NCBI RefSeq assembly: GCF_002224365.1
Contig: NZ_CP022437.1
Span: forward strand, 1,426,001 to 1,490,000
Direction of reading: 5' to 3'
DNA from: Virgibacillus necropolis
GTDB taxonomy: Bacteria; Bacillota; Bacilli; Bacillales; Amphibacillaceae
Length of the DNA: 64,000 bases
The notes under the pieces were generated by a model. That model was given only the letters and a program-made list of their open reading frames with translations. It had not been told where the DNA came from and searched no databases. Below, in pieces: positions 8,053 to 16,739 of this stretch; within the stretch, counting starts at the first letter, position 1; each line of letters opens with the position of its first letter. Position numbers and translations under genes: made by a program.

Positions 8053-9573
8053 ATGCAGTATGCAAATCCAAACACTGACGGGGCTAAAGTCGCATTTAAA
8101 GAACGGTATGATAACTTCATAGGGGGAGAATATCGACCTCCCGCTAATGGAAAGTATTTTGAAAATGTAAGCCCTGTTACAGGTAAAGTCTTCTGTGAGA
8201 TGGCACGATCAACCAAAGAAGATGTAGAAGCGGCAGTTGATGCAGGTCATGTAGCAGCAGAAAAATGGGGTCAAACATCGGTAGCTGAACGGGCAAATAT
8301 TTTAAATAAGATTGCAGATAGAATGGAACAAAATTTAGAAACACTTGCTGTAGCGGAGACGTGGGATAATGGTAAAGCAGTTCGTGAAACACTTGCAGCG
8401 GATATACCCCTTGCCATTGATCACTTCCGCTATTTCGCGGGAGCAATTCGTGCACAAGAAGGAGGATTAAGCCAAATTGATAATGACACAGTTGCCTATC
8501 ATTTCCATGAACCATTAGGAGTAGTTGGGCAAATTATTCCTTGGAACTTCCCGATCTTGATGGCTACATGGAAGTTAGCACCAGCGCTAGCAGCTGGAAA
8601 CTGTGTGGTTTTAAAGCCCGCGGAGCAAACGCCAGCATCGATTCATGTTTTACTGGATCTGATTCAAGATCTACTCCCAGCAGGTGTTCTGAATATCGTT
8701 AACGGATTTGGTGTAGAAGCAGGCAAACCACTAGCATCTAACAGCCGTATTTCCAAAATTGCATTCACAGGTGAAACAACTACAGGTCGATTAATCATGC
8801 AATATGCTTCAGAAAATATTATTCCAGTAACACTTGAACTTGGTGGGAAATCACCGAATATTTTCTTTGAAGATGTCATGGACCTAGATGATGGATTTTT
8901 AGATAAAGCGATTGAAGGGCTTGTCATGTTTGCCCTTAACCAAGGGGAGGTTTGTACATGTCCATCCCGAGCATTAGTTCATGAATCGATTTACGAGGAA
9001 TTTATGGAACGAGCAGTTGAGCGAGTTAAACAAATCAAAATTGGTCATCCACTCGATACAGAAACAATGATGGGTGCTCAAGCATCACAAGAACAATTAG
9101 AAAAAATTCAATCCTATCTTTCAATTGGAAAGGAAGAAGGCGCTGAGGTTCTTGTTGGTGGTAATACAAATAAATTGGAAGGTGATATGGAAAACGGTTA
9201 TTATGTCGAACCTACTATCTTCATGGGACACAATAAAATGCGTATTTTCCAAGAAGAGATATTCGGTCCAGTACTTTCTGTTACAACTTTTAAAGATAAG
9301 GAAGAAGCAATGGAAATTGCAAATGACACATTATATGGATTAGGTGCGGGTGTTTGGACACGTAATATTAATACAGCATATCGTTTTGGACGAGGAATTC
9401 AAGCAGGACGTGTTTGGACTAACTGTTACCACCAATACCCAGCACATGCGGCGTTTGGTGGATACAAAAAATCAGGTATTGGCCGCGAAAATCACTTAAT
9501 GATGTTGGATCATTATCAACAAACAAAGAACTTACTTATCAGCTATTCGGAAGCGCCGGCTGGTTTATTTTAA
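8053..9573 (+). CDS. NAD-dependent aldehyde dehydrogenase, AcoD/ExaC type
   Basis: A 506-residue cytosolic ALDH oxidising acetaldehyde or similar short aldehydes to acids. Visible are the NAD-site Trp/Asn in [10 protein letters not shown], the glycine-rich FTGETTTG, the catalytic Glu in LELGGKSPN and the catalytic Cys in [11 protein letters not shown]; the CTC tandem is typical of the AcoD/ExaC group. ATG at 8044 is only 1 nt from GAGGAGG, so ATG at 8053 (10 nt) is preferred. The DUF779 gene next downstream is a usual partner of this ALDH type. A sigma-A promoter and perfect cre site imply repression on preferred sugars. The exact aldehyde is inferred. Confidence 0.92.
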   Translation: MQYANPNTDGAKVAFKERYDNFIGGEYRPPANGKYFENVSPVTGKVFCEMARSTKEDVEAAVDAGHVAAEKWGQTSVAERANILNKIADRMEQNLETLAVAETWDNGKAVRETLAADIPLAIDHFRYFAGAIRAQEGGLSQIDNDTVAYHFHEPLGVVGQIIPWNFPILMATWKLAPALAAGNCVVLKPAEQTPASIHVLLDLIQDLLPAGVLNIVNGFGVEAGKPLASNSRISKIAFTGETTTGRLIMQYASENIIPVTLELGGKSPNIFFEDVMDLDDGFLDKAIEGLVMFALNQGEVCTCPSRALVHESIYEEFMERAVERVKQIKIGHPLDTETMMGAQASQEQLEKIQSYLSIGKEEGAEVLVGGNTNKLEGDMENGYYVEPTIFMGHNKMRIFQEEIFGPVLSVTTFKDKEEAMEIANDTLYGLGAGVWTRNINTAYRFGRGIQAGRVWTNCYHQYPAHAAFGGYKKSGIGRENHLMMLDHYQQTKNLLISYSEAPAGLF

Positions 9574-9606
9574 AGTTAGTATGAGGGGAACAGGAGAAAG
9601 TAATCG

Positions 9607-9890
9607 GAGGTCACTGAAAAAGTTAAGTATAGTACAAAATATGTGGATCTACCGTCGCATCCTCGAATATAACTTCGCGCACCTTAGGGCGAGTGGCGAG
9701 CCTCCTCGGACTGCCGTCCTCCGGGGTCTCGCCGATCTCTTATTTCCCGCAGGATAAGGAAGGCTTCCCTGAAAAGGCATTGCACGAAGAAAAATTTCTT
9801 TTCTTTTTCGAGGAGTCTCCGTATATTCGAGGATGCTAAGTTAAAGTGAAAAGTTAAATTTTTAAAATCCACCACTTTTTCAGTGGCCTC
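9607..9890. mobile_element. 284-bp MITE-like element with 9-bp target duplication
   Basis: The ends are 17-bp terminal inverted repeats, GAGGTCACTGAAAAAGT and ACTTTTTCAGTGGCCTC (16 of 17 pair). The element is flanked by perfect direct repeats AAGTAATCG at 9598-9606 and 9891-9899. The interior is GC-rich (about 9680-9740) and folds back on itself; it has no transposase. It sits between the ALDH gene and its DUF779 partner, so a recent insertion mobilised in trans is inferred. Confidence 0.88.
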
Positions 9891-9946
9891 AAGTAATCGA
9901 ACGTGGAGTACCATTTTTTAATATACTGTGTAAAGGAGTGTGAAAA

Positions 9947-10303
9947 ATGGTCGAGCGAGTAACGGTGACAGATGAAGCGTTAGATCTTATCAAATCTCTA
10001 ATAGAGGTTCACGGGGATTTAATGTTTCATCAATCCGGTGGCTGTTGTGATGGTAGTTCACCAATGTGTTATCCGAGAGGCGAATTTCGTACGGGAGATT
10101 CGGATGTTCTGCTTGGGGAAATAGGTAATACACCATTTTATATGGCAAAGGATCAGTATGAATATTGGAAGCATACTCAAATTATTGTAGACGCAATAAA
10201 TGGACGCGGTGGCATGTTTTCTTTGGAAGGTCCAGAGGGCAAGCGCTTTTTGACAAGATCACGAGTCTTTACAGACGAAGAACGAGCAGAATTAGCTAAA
10301 TAG
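9947..10303 (+). CDS. DUF779 family protein
   Basis: A 118-residue cytosolic protein with the DUF779 hallmark SGGCCDGSSPMCYPRGEF (residues about 29-46), a cysteine-rich segment that could bind metal or thiol. The family is repeatedly encoded next to AcoD-type aldehyde dehydrogenases, as here, which implies a role in maturation, activity or protection of the dehydrogenase; this is inferred from context. GGAGTGTGAAAA precedes the ATG. The MITE now separates it from the ALDH gene by 370 bp, so it may depend on readthrough or its own promoter. Confidence 0.85.
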   Translation: MVERVTVTDEALDLIKSLIEVHGDLMFHQSGGCCDGSSPMCYPRGEFRTGDSDVLLGEIGNTPFYMAKDQYEYWKHTQIIVDAINGRGGMFSLEGPEGKRFLTRSRVFTDEERAELAK

Positions 10304-10316
10304 ATATATAATAGGG

Positions 10317-10354
10317 AAAAATCATCAGCTAATTTATCATAGTTGATGATTTTT
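10317..10354 (+). terminator. Rho-independent terminator
   Basis: AAAAATCATCA ... TGATGATTTTT after the DUF779 gene, with inner pairing GCTA/TAG. It closes the aldehyde operon. Confidence 0.85.
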
Positions 10355-10384
10355 CTCATTAAAGACAATAGGAGGGAGTTAACT

Positions 10385-11167
10385 TTGAAACATAAAATTG
10401 CGATGATTCAACTTGATATTCACTATGGCGATACACAAACAAATTACACTCGGGCTTCAACATTTATCGACAAAGCGGTAAAGTCGGGTGCTGATATAAT
10501 TCTTTTGCCCGAACTTTGGACATCTGGGTATGATCTGACAAGACTTGATGAAATTGCAGATGATCAGGCTAAAGAATCGATAGCCTTTTTACAAGAACAA
10601 GCGAAAAAGTATAATGTCAGTTTAGTAGGAGGTTCTGTAGCCGAGAAATGCGACGACGGGGTACGGAATACGTTGCTAGTTGTAGATAGCAAAGGAAAAC
10701 TCGTGCACAAGTACAGCAAATTGCATTTATTTCAATTAATGGATGAACACGTTTATTTAGAGGAAGGTAACGATAAAACGGAATTTGAATTAGATGGAAC
10801 GGACTCAGCTGGGTTTATTTGCTATGATATCCGCTTTCCAGAATGGATGAGGAAATCTGCATTGAATGACGCAAAAGTAATGTATGTTGTTGCGGAATGG
10901 CCGAAATTGAGGATTGATCATTGGCGTATATTATTACAAGCACGAGCTATTGAAAATCAATGTTATGTGATTGCTTGTAACCGAAGCGGATCCGATCCTA
11001 AAAATGAATTCGGTGGTATGTCACTAATTATTGATCCATGGGGAGAAGTAGTTGCAGAAGGTGGACTAGAGGAAGAGATAGTAATTGGCGAAGTCGACTT
11101 CTCATTGGTGGAAGAAGTGAGAAAGCGGATCCCCGTATTTGGTGATCGGAGGGAGGAGCGGTATTAA
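10385..11167 (+). CDS. Nitrilase-superfamily carbon-nitrogen hydrolase (omega-amidase/MtnU-like)
   Basis: A 260-residue cytosolic amidase with the Glu-Lys-Cys triad: Glu in ILLPELWTSGY, Lys in YSKLHLF and Cys in GFICYDIRFPEW. Length and motifs resemble Bacillus YkrU/MtnU and eukaryotic Nit2, which hydrolyse alpha-keto acid amides left by glutamine transamination. No mtn genes lie nearby, so the pathway is open. TTG at 10385 follows AGGAGGGAG by 5 nt; the in-frame ATG at 10343 lies inside the preceding terminator and is rejected. Confidence 0.87.
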   Translation: MKHKIAMIQLDIHYGDTQTNYTRASTFIDKAVKSGADIILLPELWTSGYDLTRLDEIADDQAKESIAFLQEQAKKYNVSLVGGSVAEKCDDGVRNTLLVVDSKGKLVHKYSKLHLFQLMDEHVYLEEGNDKTEFELDGTDSAGFICYDIRFPEWMRKSALNDAKVMYVVAEWPKLRIDHWRILLQARAIENQCYVIACNRSGSDPKNEFGGMSLIIDPWGEVVAEGGLEEEIVIGEVDFSLVEEVRKRIPVFGDRREERY

Positions 11168-11182
11168 ATTGTAGAAAAAAGT

Positions 11183-11211
11183 TTCACACATCCGCCCACT
11201 TCACATACACT
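11183..11211 (+). promoter_or_regulatory. Possible sigma-A promoter
   Basis: TTCACA and TACACT separated by 17 bp, 33 bp upstream of the TTG start at 11245. Confidence 0.45.
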
Positions 11212-11244
11212 AATAAAGTGAAAAAGCTGAAAGGATGTGTTAGC

Positions 11245-12273
11245 TTGTCTGAAAGAAAATATTATATGTCTGGACATACAGCGCAAGGTCTAAAAAGTTT
11301 TTCTGAATCAAATTTGCAGGACATAGAAAACGTTTTTACTTTAAATCATCCATCCACGTCATTAAAAACTGAAATTTTCAAACAAATCATTAGTGACTTT
11401 GACGATACATGTGACATTGAGACAATTAAGAGCATACATGGGAATGAGTTCATAGATGGAGTTATTATTCGGGATAAGTCATTAGCTGTAATTTCAGAAC
11501 AACTATCTAAGTCTGAGGATATAAGTGAGGTAGATTTGAAAAATAATACGGATTTGGATGAACTTGAAGAGCAGTTTGCTAAGCAACAATCATTAACAAA
11601 CGCAGCTTACGAAGATTTTGTGACCGGTTTAAAAGTTCATGATGATCTTGAGGAAATCTATATAAATGAAATGGACTTTACTAAAGCGGATGAAGTGACA
11701 GCTGGTTTTATTGGGAAACTTGTTACATCTACATCAAAAAGTGGGGGAGAGGGCTATATTTACCACCGCTTGTTCGGGACTAACACGAAAGATGGCGTGG
11801 TAAATGTTGTATCAGAACTCATTGAAAGTGTTTCAAAAACATACTTCATCAAAGGGCGTGCGGGTACAGGTAAATCTACATTTATGAAAAAAATAGCTAA
11901 TGCATGTACAGACCAAGGTTTCGATGTAGAAATGTATCACTGTAGCTTTGATTCCAATAGTATTGACATGGTTCTTGTTCGTGAGTTAGACTTTTGTATT
12001 TTTGACAGTACAGATCCACATGAGTTTTTCCCTGAACGAGAAAATGATGAAATTATAGATTTGTATGAGGAGTTAGTCACACCTGGAACGGATGAGAAAT
12101 ATGCAACGGAAATTGACAAACTGAACAATGAGTATAAATCTTACATGAAAAAAGGAATTGAACATTTAAAAGAAGCTGGGTTTTATCAAAGCCAGCTTGA
12201 GGAAAAATTTAAAAGTGTTGATGAAGCAGATGTAAATGAAGTTATCGATTACATTTTCAATCAAATAAAGTAA
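11245..12273 (+). CDS. P-loop ATPase/nucleotide-kinase-like protein (PRK06851-like)
   Basis: A 342-residue protein that looks like the two-P-loop Firmicute family PRK06851. The first half opens YYMSGHTAQGLKSF, where the normal Walker A is replaced by LNHPSTSLKTE. The second half carries an intact Walker A, KGRAGTGKSTFMKKI (about residues 208-222), and a possible Walker B LDFCIFDST. An acidic, helical linker joins the halves. TTG at 11245 follows AAAGGATG; a GTG at 11218 has no ribosome binding site. The function of the family is not known. It stands alone between a possible promoter and a weak hairpin. Confidence 0.7.
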   Translation: MSERKYYMSGHTAQGLKSFSESNLQDIENVFTLNHPSTSLKTEIFKQIISDFDDTCDIETIKSIHGNEFIDGVIIRDKSLAVISEQLSKSEDISEVDLKNNTDLDELEEQFAKQQSLTNAAYEDFVTGLKVHDDLEEIYINEMDFTKADEVTAGFIGKLVTSTSKSGGEGYIYHRLFGTNTKDGVVNVVSELIESVSKTYFIKGRAGTGKSTFMKKIANACTDQGFDVEMYHCSFDSNSIDMVLVRELDFCIFDSTDPHEFFPERENDEIIDLYEELVTPGTDEKYATEIDKLNNEYKSYMKKGIEHLKEAGFYQSQLEEKFKSVDEADVNEVIDYIFNQIK

Positions 12274-12285
12274 ATTTAAATAACG

Positions 12286-12314
12286 CCGTCAATTTTAAAA
12301 AATAAAATTGACGG
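12286..12314. terminator. Hairpin, possible weak terminator
   Basis: CCGTCAATTTTA and TAAAATTGACGG form a 12-bp stem 13 bp after the ATPase stop, but no T-run follows. Confidence 0.45.
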
Positions 12315-12460
12315 TAACCTTATACTGGGTCTACACTTACGCTTGTCATAAAATATTTATTTTCAAATCGACAAACTTCTCTCTTGTATTTTCATAGGAA
12401 ATTAGGTAAAATTAATTAACTGAAAATTTAAATTAAGTTAATCTCAGGAGGTGGAGAAAA

Positions 12461-12898
12461 GTGCTAACGGTTAAAATGTTAAAGCCTTATTATATAAAAG
12501 CTGATGGAGATTATGTTCGTGTCATTCTTGCATATCAGTACTTTGCATTATTTATAAATGAAAAGGTTTACCAGTTTGTTCCAACAAAGTCGAAAGAAAT
12601 TCGTATTAATCGAAGGACACAAGAGGTAGTAAATACAGACGCATTGTTCGCTTTTCAAAAAGGTAAAGATGTCATTCAGGTAGCTATGAGTGAGCTTGTA
12701 TCCATTCCTGATTTTTTATTACAGCTTAATGAAATTGCAAAGCCGTATTATGTTAGGGAAGAAGAAATAATTCATGAAAAAAATGAAAACGCTATCATTA
12801 TAGGTGAGCTAGAATATGAAAATGTAAAACGACTTATTGACAAAGCCTTAGATGAACGTGATAAAAATGCTTTCGATAAGCTTGTGGAACTCTTATAA
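12461..12898 (+). CDS. IDEAL-domain protein
   Basis: A 145-residue protein with a C-terminal IDEAL domain, seen as RLIDKALDERDKNAFDKL (about residues 124-142), the short helical module found in Bacillus YpiB/ReoY and relatives. The first 90 residues are mixed beta-rich and I do not recognise them. GTG at 12461 follows AGGAGGTGGAGAAAA. It lies between the ATPase and the convergent PBP gene, with a shared bidirectional terminator. An adaptor role in protein turnover is possible by analogy with ReoY but is not shown. Confidence 0.7.
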   Translation: MLTVKMLKPYYIKADGDYVRVILAYQYFALFINEKVYQFVPTKSKEIRINRRTQEVVNTDALFAFQKGKDVIQVAMSELVSIPDFLLQLNEIAKPYYVREEEIIHEKNENAIIIGELEYENVKRLIDKALDERDKNAFDKLVELL

Positions 12899-12904
12899 AT
12901 AATC

Positions 12905-12943
12905 AAAAGCTACTCCATTATTTCAGGAGTAGCTTTTGTCTTT
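12905..12943. terminator. Bidirectional terminator
   Basis: AAAAGCTACTCC ... GGAGTAGCTTTT, a perfect 12-bp stem between the convergent IDEAL gene and pbpC. Confidence 0.88.
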
Positions 12944-14965
12944 CTACTTAATTTCTTTTAAAATGTTTGTTACCTTTTTAACAGCATAAGAACTACCGTT
13001 TTTATCTTCAGCATGTTCAATCATCATCGCGATCAAGATATCTTGTGATTCAGATGGATATCCAACAAACCAGACATTTTCTTGACCAGATTCCTGATCT
13101 TTAGATTTTTTCAATTCAGCAGTAGACGTTTTTCCTGATATCGGAAAGTCGGCTTTTTGTGCATCTTTAGCAGTACCTTTTGGTGAGGTAACAACCTTTC
13201 GTAAGATGTCGCGTATGAGTGTTGCTTGATCTTTTGTTATTAAATCTTTTTTCCAAACCTGACCAGTTTCTTCATTTTTAAACAAGATTGGCTTAATCAT
13301 ATTCCCTTTATTTAGAAAAGTTGTATAAGCAGTAGCCAAATGAAGTACACTCATTTGCATCTCACCTTGACCGTAAGCCGTATTAGCGAGTAATACTTTG
13401 TCATTTAGTTTACCATCAGTTGAAACGGTAGATGTTTGGATTGGATAGGAAAAAGGAAACTCTTCACCAAATCCGAAATTTTGTAGTCCATTTACAAAAG
13501 TTTCACTTCCCATATCAAGTGCTTTCATAGCAAAGTAAATATTGTCGGATCTGATTAAAGCGTCTGCAAGATCAACTGGGCCGTCCGATTCAGATACTCT
13601 GTGTATTTCGTAGTTACCAAATTCTTCTCCAGGGCTCCAGGTTAATCCATTTATTTCAACACCTTTATTTGGATCTAGTGTACCACTCTGCAATCCGATA
13701 GATGCAGTTATCGGTTTAATAGCAGAACCAGGAACATAAGTTGCTGAAAATTTATTGATGAGCGGTTGTTTCGGATTTTCTTGTAATTCTGTTAGTCTAG
13801 ATTGTGAGATTCCATATACGAATTCATTTGGGTTAAATGATGGACTGCTAACAAGAGCCAATGCTTCACCAGTTTTCGGATTGATTGCAGCAGTTGTTCC
13901 TGGTTCGCCGTCATATACTTGATAAATTTTCTGTTGTATTTCGGCATCGATTGTAAGCGTTAAGTTTTCACCATCTTTAACGGGTTGTTCCGCCAAGACA
14001 ACATCTTCTTCTCCTTCTTGTTTGACACTAATTTTTATACCTTCTGTGCCGCGTAAGCGCTTGTCGTACAATTTTTCAAGTCCGCGTTTACCAATCATAT
14101 CATTTGGAGACAATGTTTTATCGTCACTCTTTTTTAGGTCTTCCGCAGTAACTTTTGCAATGTAACCAACTAAATGTGCTGTTGATTCACCATAAGGATA
14201 AACACGCCCGGTTACTTCCTTACCAGAAACAGCTCCAGTTGCCCACAATTTCTCTAAGTTTTTATTTGTTGTTGGAACTTTTGTTATAGGTACGAAAAGA
14301 TCAGGTTCAACCCAATTTGCATTTAACTTACTATTAATCGTTTCTACATCCATCCCAAGCAAATCAGCAATTTCTTTTTTCATTGCCTCAGGTGAATCTC
14401 CTAATTTACTAGGGATGATACCTATCTCCCAGACAGTGTCATTGATTGCTAATGGCATTCGATTCCTATCGAGTATTTCCCCGCGTCTTGGTTTCTCTGT
14501 TTCAAATTTTATCTCCCCACCATCACGCAGCGCTGGAAAAATAAATCCTGGATCCCATTTCACATACCAATTTTTCTTTTCTTCTTCACCTTGTTGGACA
14601 AGTTTTGCTTCATAATCAAAGGTAATCGGCCCAGCAATTGTATTCATTTCAACAGAAAATGGGTAAGTAGCTTTTCCGTTTTCAAGCGCAGCCTCGACTT
14701 CTTTTTCGTCCAGCTTTTCATAGGTGATTTTAAGATCAGTTACACCCAGATCCTTATAAATTTTCTTATATCGATCAACAAATTCCTCAGTTGGGTAAGT
14801 AGACTTAGATTTATTTCCAACCATTTCATACATTTTTGAGAATTCCTTGTCATTCCAGTTCTTTACGTATGTATCAAAGCGATCATTGGGTGATACCTCA
14901 TCATTGGAACAAGCTGCTAAAAGGATACATAGTAACATGGACAACAATAAAACGATTTTCTTCAT
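12944..14965 (-). CDS. pbpC: Penicillin-binding protein 3 (class B transpeptidase, lipoprotein)
   Basis: A 673-residue class B PBP cross-linking peptidoglycan outside the membrane. It has a lipoprotein signal with lipobox LLAAC near residue 19, an NTF2-like MecA_N domain (about 25-145), a PBP dimer domain starting PRRGEILDRN, and a transpeptidase domain. Active-site boxes are SAIK with Ser414, SDN in IRSDNIYFAM, and the KTG box, which reads K612-T613-S614 (SGKTSTAEL) rather than KTG. ATG at 14965 follows GGTGGGGG; a longer frame from 15004 lacks one. MecA_N PBPs often have low beta-lactam affinity. The gene lies 63 bp downstream of the tagU-like gene on the same strand. Confidence 0.9.
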   Translation of the reverse strand: MKKIVLLLSMLLCILLAACSNDEVSPNDRFDTYVKNWNDKEFSKMYEMVGNKSKSTYPTEEFVDRYKKIYKDLGVTDLKITYEKLDEKEVEAALENGKATYPFSVEMNTIAGPITFDYEAKLVQQGEEEKKNWYVKWDPGFIFPALRDGGEIKFETEKPRRGEILDRNRMPLAINDTVWEIGIIPSKLGDSPEAMKKEIADLLGMDVETINSKLNANWVEPDLFVPITKVPTTNKNLEKLWATGAVSGKEVTGRVYPYGESTAHLVGYIAKVTAEDLKKSDDKTLSPNDMIGKRGLEKLYDKRLRGTEGIKISVKQEGEEDVVLAEQPVKDGENLTLTIDAEIQQKIYQVYDGEPGTTAAINPKTGEALALVSSPSFNPNEFVYGISQSRLTELQENPKQPLINKFSATYVPGSAIKPITASIGLQSGTLDPNKGVEINGLTWSPGEEFGNYEIHRVSESDGPVDLADALIRSDNIYFAMKALDMGSETFVNGLQNFGFGEEFPFSYPIQTSTVSTDGKLNDKVLLANTAYGQGEMQMSVLHLATAYTTFLNKGNMIKPILFKNEETGQVWKKDLITKDQATLIRDILRKVVTSPKGTAKDAQKADFPISGKTSTAELKKSKDQESGQENVWFVGYPSESQDILIAMMIEHAEDKNGSSYAVKKVTNILKEIK

Positions 14966-15028
14966 TAGATCCCCCACCTTAATAGATAGAAAAGTCATTC
15001 CCATGTACAGAATGACTTCTCGTTGTTA

Positions 15029-15970
15029 TTAATTTTCCATATGTTCTTTGATTGCTTGTGTTATTCTGTTCATTTCTTGATCTGGCACAACGTAATAATA
15101 AATACCATTAATTGTTTCTCCACTTCCATCGATCTCTAGTGTCTCAATATTATTTCTTGTATCTCGATAATCAGTGAGAAGGGTTTGCATTTTGTCCATA
15201 TTCAGGTTAGTTGTTACATTGTCCCCAAGAATGCTAAGGATGTTACTAACTTTAGTAATGCTTGTAAAACTTGCGGCTTCATCCATTGCTGCTTTGATTA
15301 CAGCGCGTTGCCGCTCGTTTCGACCTAAGTCACCTCGCGGATCACCTTTACGCATACGAATATATTTTAAAGCTTCTTCACCATTTAGATTAATCGTGCC
15401 CGTTTGGAAGGTTTCGCCACCTTGTGAAAATGCCTGATCATTTGTGACGGTAACTCCACCAAGTGCATTAATTCCTTGTTTGAATCCCTCCATGTTTACC
15501 TTTACATAAAAATGAACAGGAATATCAAATGTATTCTCAACGGTTTTTACAGATAAATCAATACCGCCAAATGCGTACGCATGGTTAATTTTGTCCATTC
15601 CTCTTCCAGGGATATTCACATAAGTATCACGTGGAATACTAACCATAATCATCTTATTTGTGCGTGGATTGAGTGACATAAGTATCATTGTATCGGAACG
15701 ACCTACATCATTTTCACGTTGGTCAACACCAAGTAATAGTACATTTATTGACTTTTTATTCTTCACAATAGTTTCTAGTTCTTGTTTTCTGTTTGGATCT
15801 TCGTCACGCGAGAGTGGTTCATGCATGTCTGCTACTGTATCTTCAACTTTATCGTATAAATAGAAAAGGTATATTCCTACAGCCAAGATTAGTAGAACGA
15901 TAATTCCACCAACCCAATAGGGCCATTTGCGTTTTTTCTTCGCCTGTCGCTTTTCACTTCTTGTATCCAC
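15029..15970 (-). CDS. tagU: LytR-CpsA-Psr (LCP) family wall-polymer ligase
   Basis: A 313-residue type II membrane protein: a basic cytoplasmic tail, one helix (about residues 20-42, WVGGIIVLLILAVGIYLF) and an extracellular LCP domain. LCP marks are NVLLLGVDQREND, RSDTMILMSLNP, SIPRDTYVNIPG and the arginine-rich EALKYIRMRKGDPRGDLGR. These enzymes transfer lipid-linked teichoic acid or other glycopolymers to peptidoglycan. GTG at 15970 follows GAGGAG at 8 nt. It is followed by pbpC on the same strand, a coherent wall-assembly pair. Which of the TagTUV paralogues it corresponds to is not certain. Confidence 0.87.
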   Translation of the reverse strand: MDTRSEKRQAKKKRKWPYWVGGIIVLLILAVGIYLFYLYDKVEDTVADMHEPLSRDEDPNRKQELETIVKNKKSINVLLLGVDQRENDVGRSDTMILMSLNPRTNKMIMVSIPRDTYVNIPGRGMDKINHAYAFGGIDLSVKTVENTFDIPVHFYVKVNMEGFKQGINALGGVTVTNDQAFSQGGETFQTGTINLNGEEALKYIRMRKGDPRGDLGRNERQRAVIKAAMDEAASFTSITKVSNILSILGDNVTTNLNMDKMQTLLTDYRDTRNNIETLEIDGSGETINGIYYYVVPDQEMNRITQAIKEHMEN

Positions 15971-16584
15971 TGTAATTCTCCTCTAATGTATCTCGAAATA
16001 GTCAGTACGTGGTTAAATTATAACGAATTCTAGCTGGTACGTCTATCAATTTTAGTCTTATTTTACTAGCATTTGTAATTATTTGGCGAGTTTAATTAAT
16101 AATGCTTTACGAATACATCTTCTTGAGGATTCATTACTTTAGGAAAACTAGTAATAACTGTATGCGTAAGAAATATAGTGTATAAGGATAAAATAACAGT
16201 GTAGATATCATTTATTGGGCATTTTTCATTGTTTTTGGGACTTTTAGAACAAATTACGATAGGTTATAATCAAGTTTAACGTTTCTTATAAAGTACATAT
16301 TACATTTTAAAACGAACAAAAATAGCTCCTCTAAATAAATTATGCCGAGCCACTATATATATGCGTGTAATAACTAGAACTTTCTTTTATAAAATAGGTC
16401 AAAATAGTTAGATTTATGAATAGGATAAAAGTATGGTGAATAACCATCGAAAAAAATTCAAGAGAAATGATGGGTGAAGGTTAAAACTGCTTAACCAGCA
16501 GAGTTTAGTAAGAAAGTCTTAGTTAGTACGTGACTTTTAAGAATTTTTCGTATATACTAACTTTAACTTACAAAACTAGTTGCA
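15971..16584. other. AT-rich non-coding region upstream of sinI
   Basis: No supported gene is seen in these 614 bp on either strand. A possible sigma-A promoter, TTTAGA (16243-16248) and TATAAT (16265-16270) with a 16-bp spacer, has no ORF within 480 bp downstream. A small hairpin GGTTAA/TTAACC lies at 16479-16496. The region could hold a small RNA or a long sinI leader, but nothing specific was recognised. Confidence 0.5.
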
Positions 16585-16585
16585 T

Positions 16586-16594
16586 TTTGACAAA
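16586..16594 (-). promoter_or_regulatory. Spo0A (0A) box at the sinI promoter
   Basis: The minus strand reads TTTGTCAAA, fitting the Spo0A consensus TTTGTCRAA at every position. The same bases form TTGACA (16587-16592), a candidate -35 box, with TATCAT at 16608-16613 as a poorly spaced (15 bp) -10 and TACAAT at 16626-16631 as an alternative. In B. subtilis the sinI promoter is activated by Spo0A~P, so the location fits. Confidence 0.6.
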
Positions 16595-16648
16595 ACAAGA
16601 CACCCACTATCATTTCTGCATATAGTACAATAGTAGTGTATAAATTGC

Positions 16649-16739
16649 TTCCTCAGAAAAGGGCAAACTTACTGAAAAGTATGGACGCAAAATCACAGGT
16701 CTAAAGCTAATTAGCTACGGCGGCTGGGTTACCCAGGAA
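16649..16739 (+). promoter_or_regulatory. Cyclic-di-GMP-I (GEMM) riboswitch aptamer
   Basis: The order of conserved blocks fits the GEMM-I consensus: GGGCAAAC (16661-16668), a stem capped by a GAAA tetraloop (ACTGAAAAGT), GGACGCAAAA (16683-16692), ACAGGTCTAAAG, a short hairpin AGCTAATTAGCT, and the receptor strand GGCGGCTGGGTTACC (16719-16733). The closing stem is TTCCT (16649-16653) with AGGAA (16735-16739). It ends 6 nt before the sinI Shine-Dalgarno sequence. No terminator follows, so translational control is likely. Confidence 0.85.

Noticed and set aside
8177-8515. 112-codon minus-strand ORF within the aldehyde dehydrogenase gene
   Set aside because: Antisense shadow of a strongly conserved coding region; composition is rich in Leu/His as expected from the reverse frame.
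9684-9914. 76-codon minus-strand ORF in the ALDH-DUF779 gap
   Set aside because: It lies almost wholly inside the inverted-repeat MITE, has no ribosome binding site and its composition follows the element.
12286-12314. Treating the CCGTCAATTTTA hairpin as a firm terminator
   Set aside because: No T-run follows on either strand, so it is listed only as a weak candidate.
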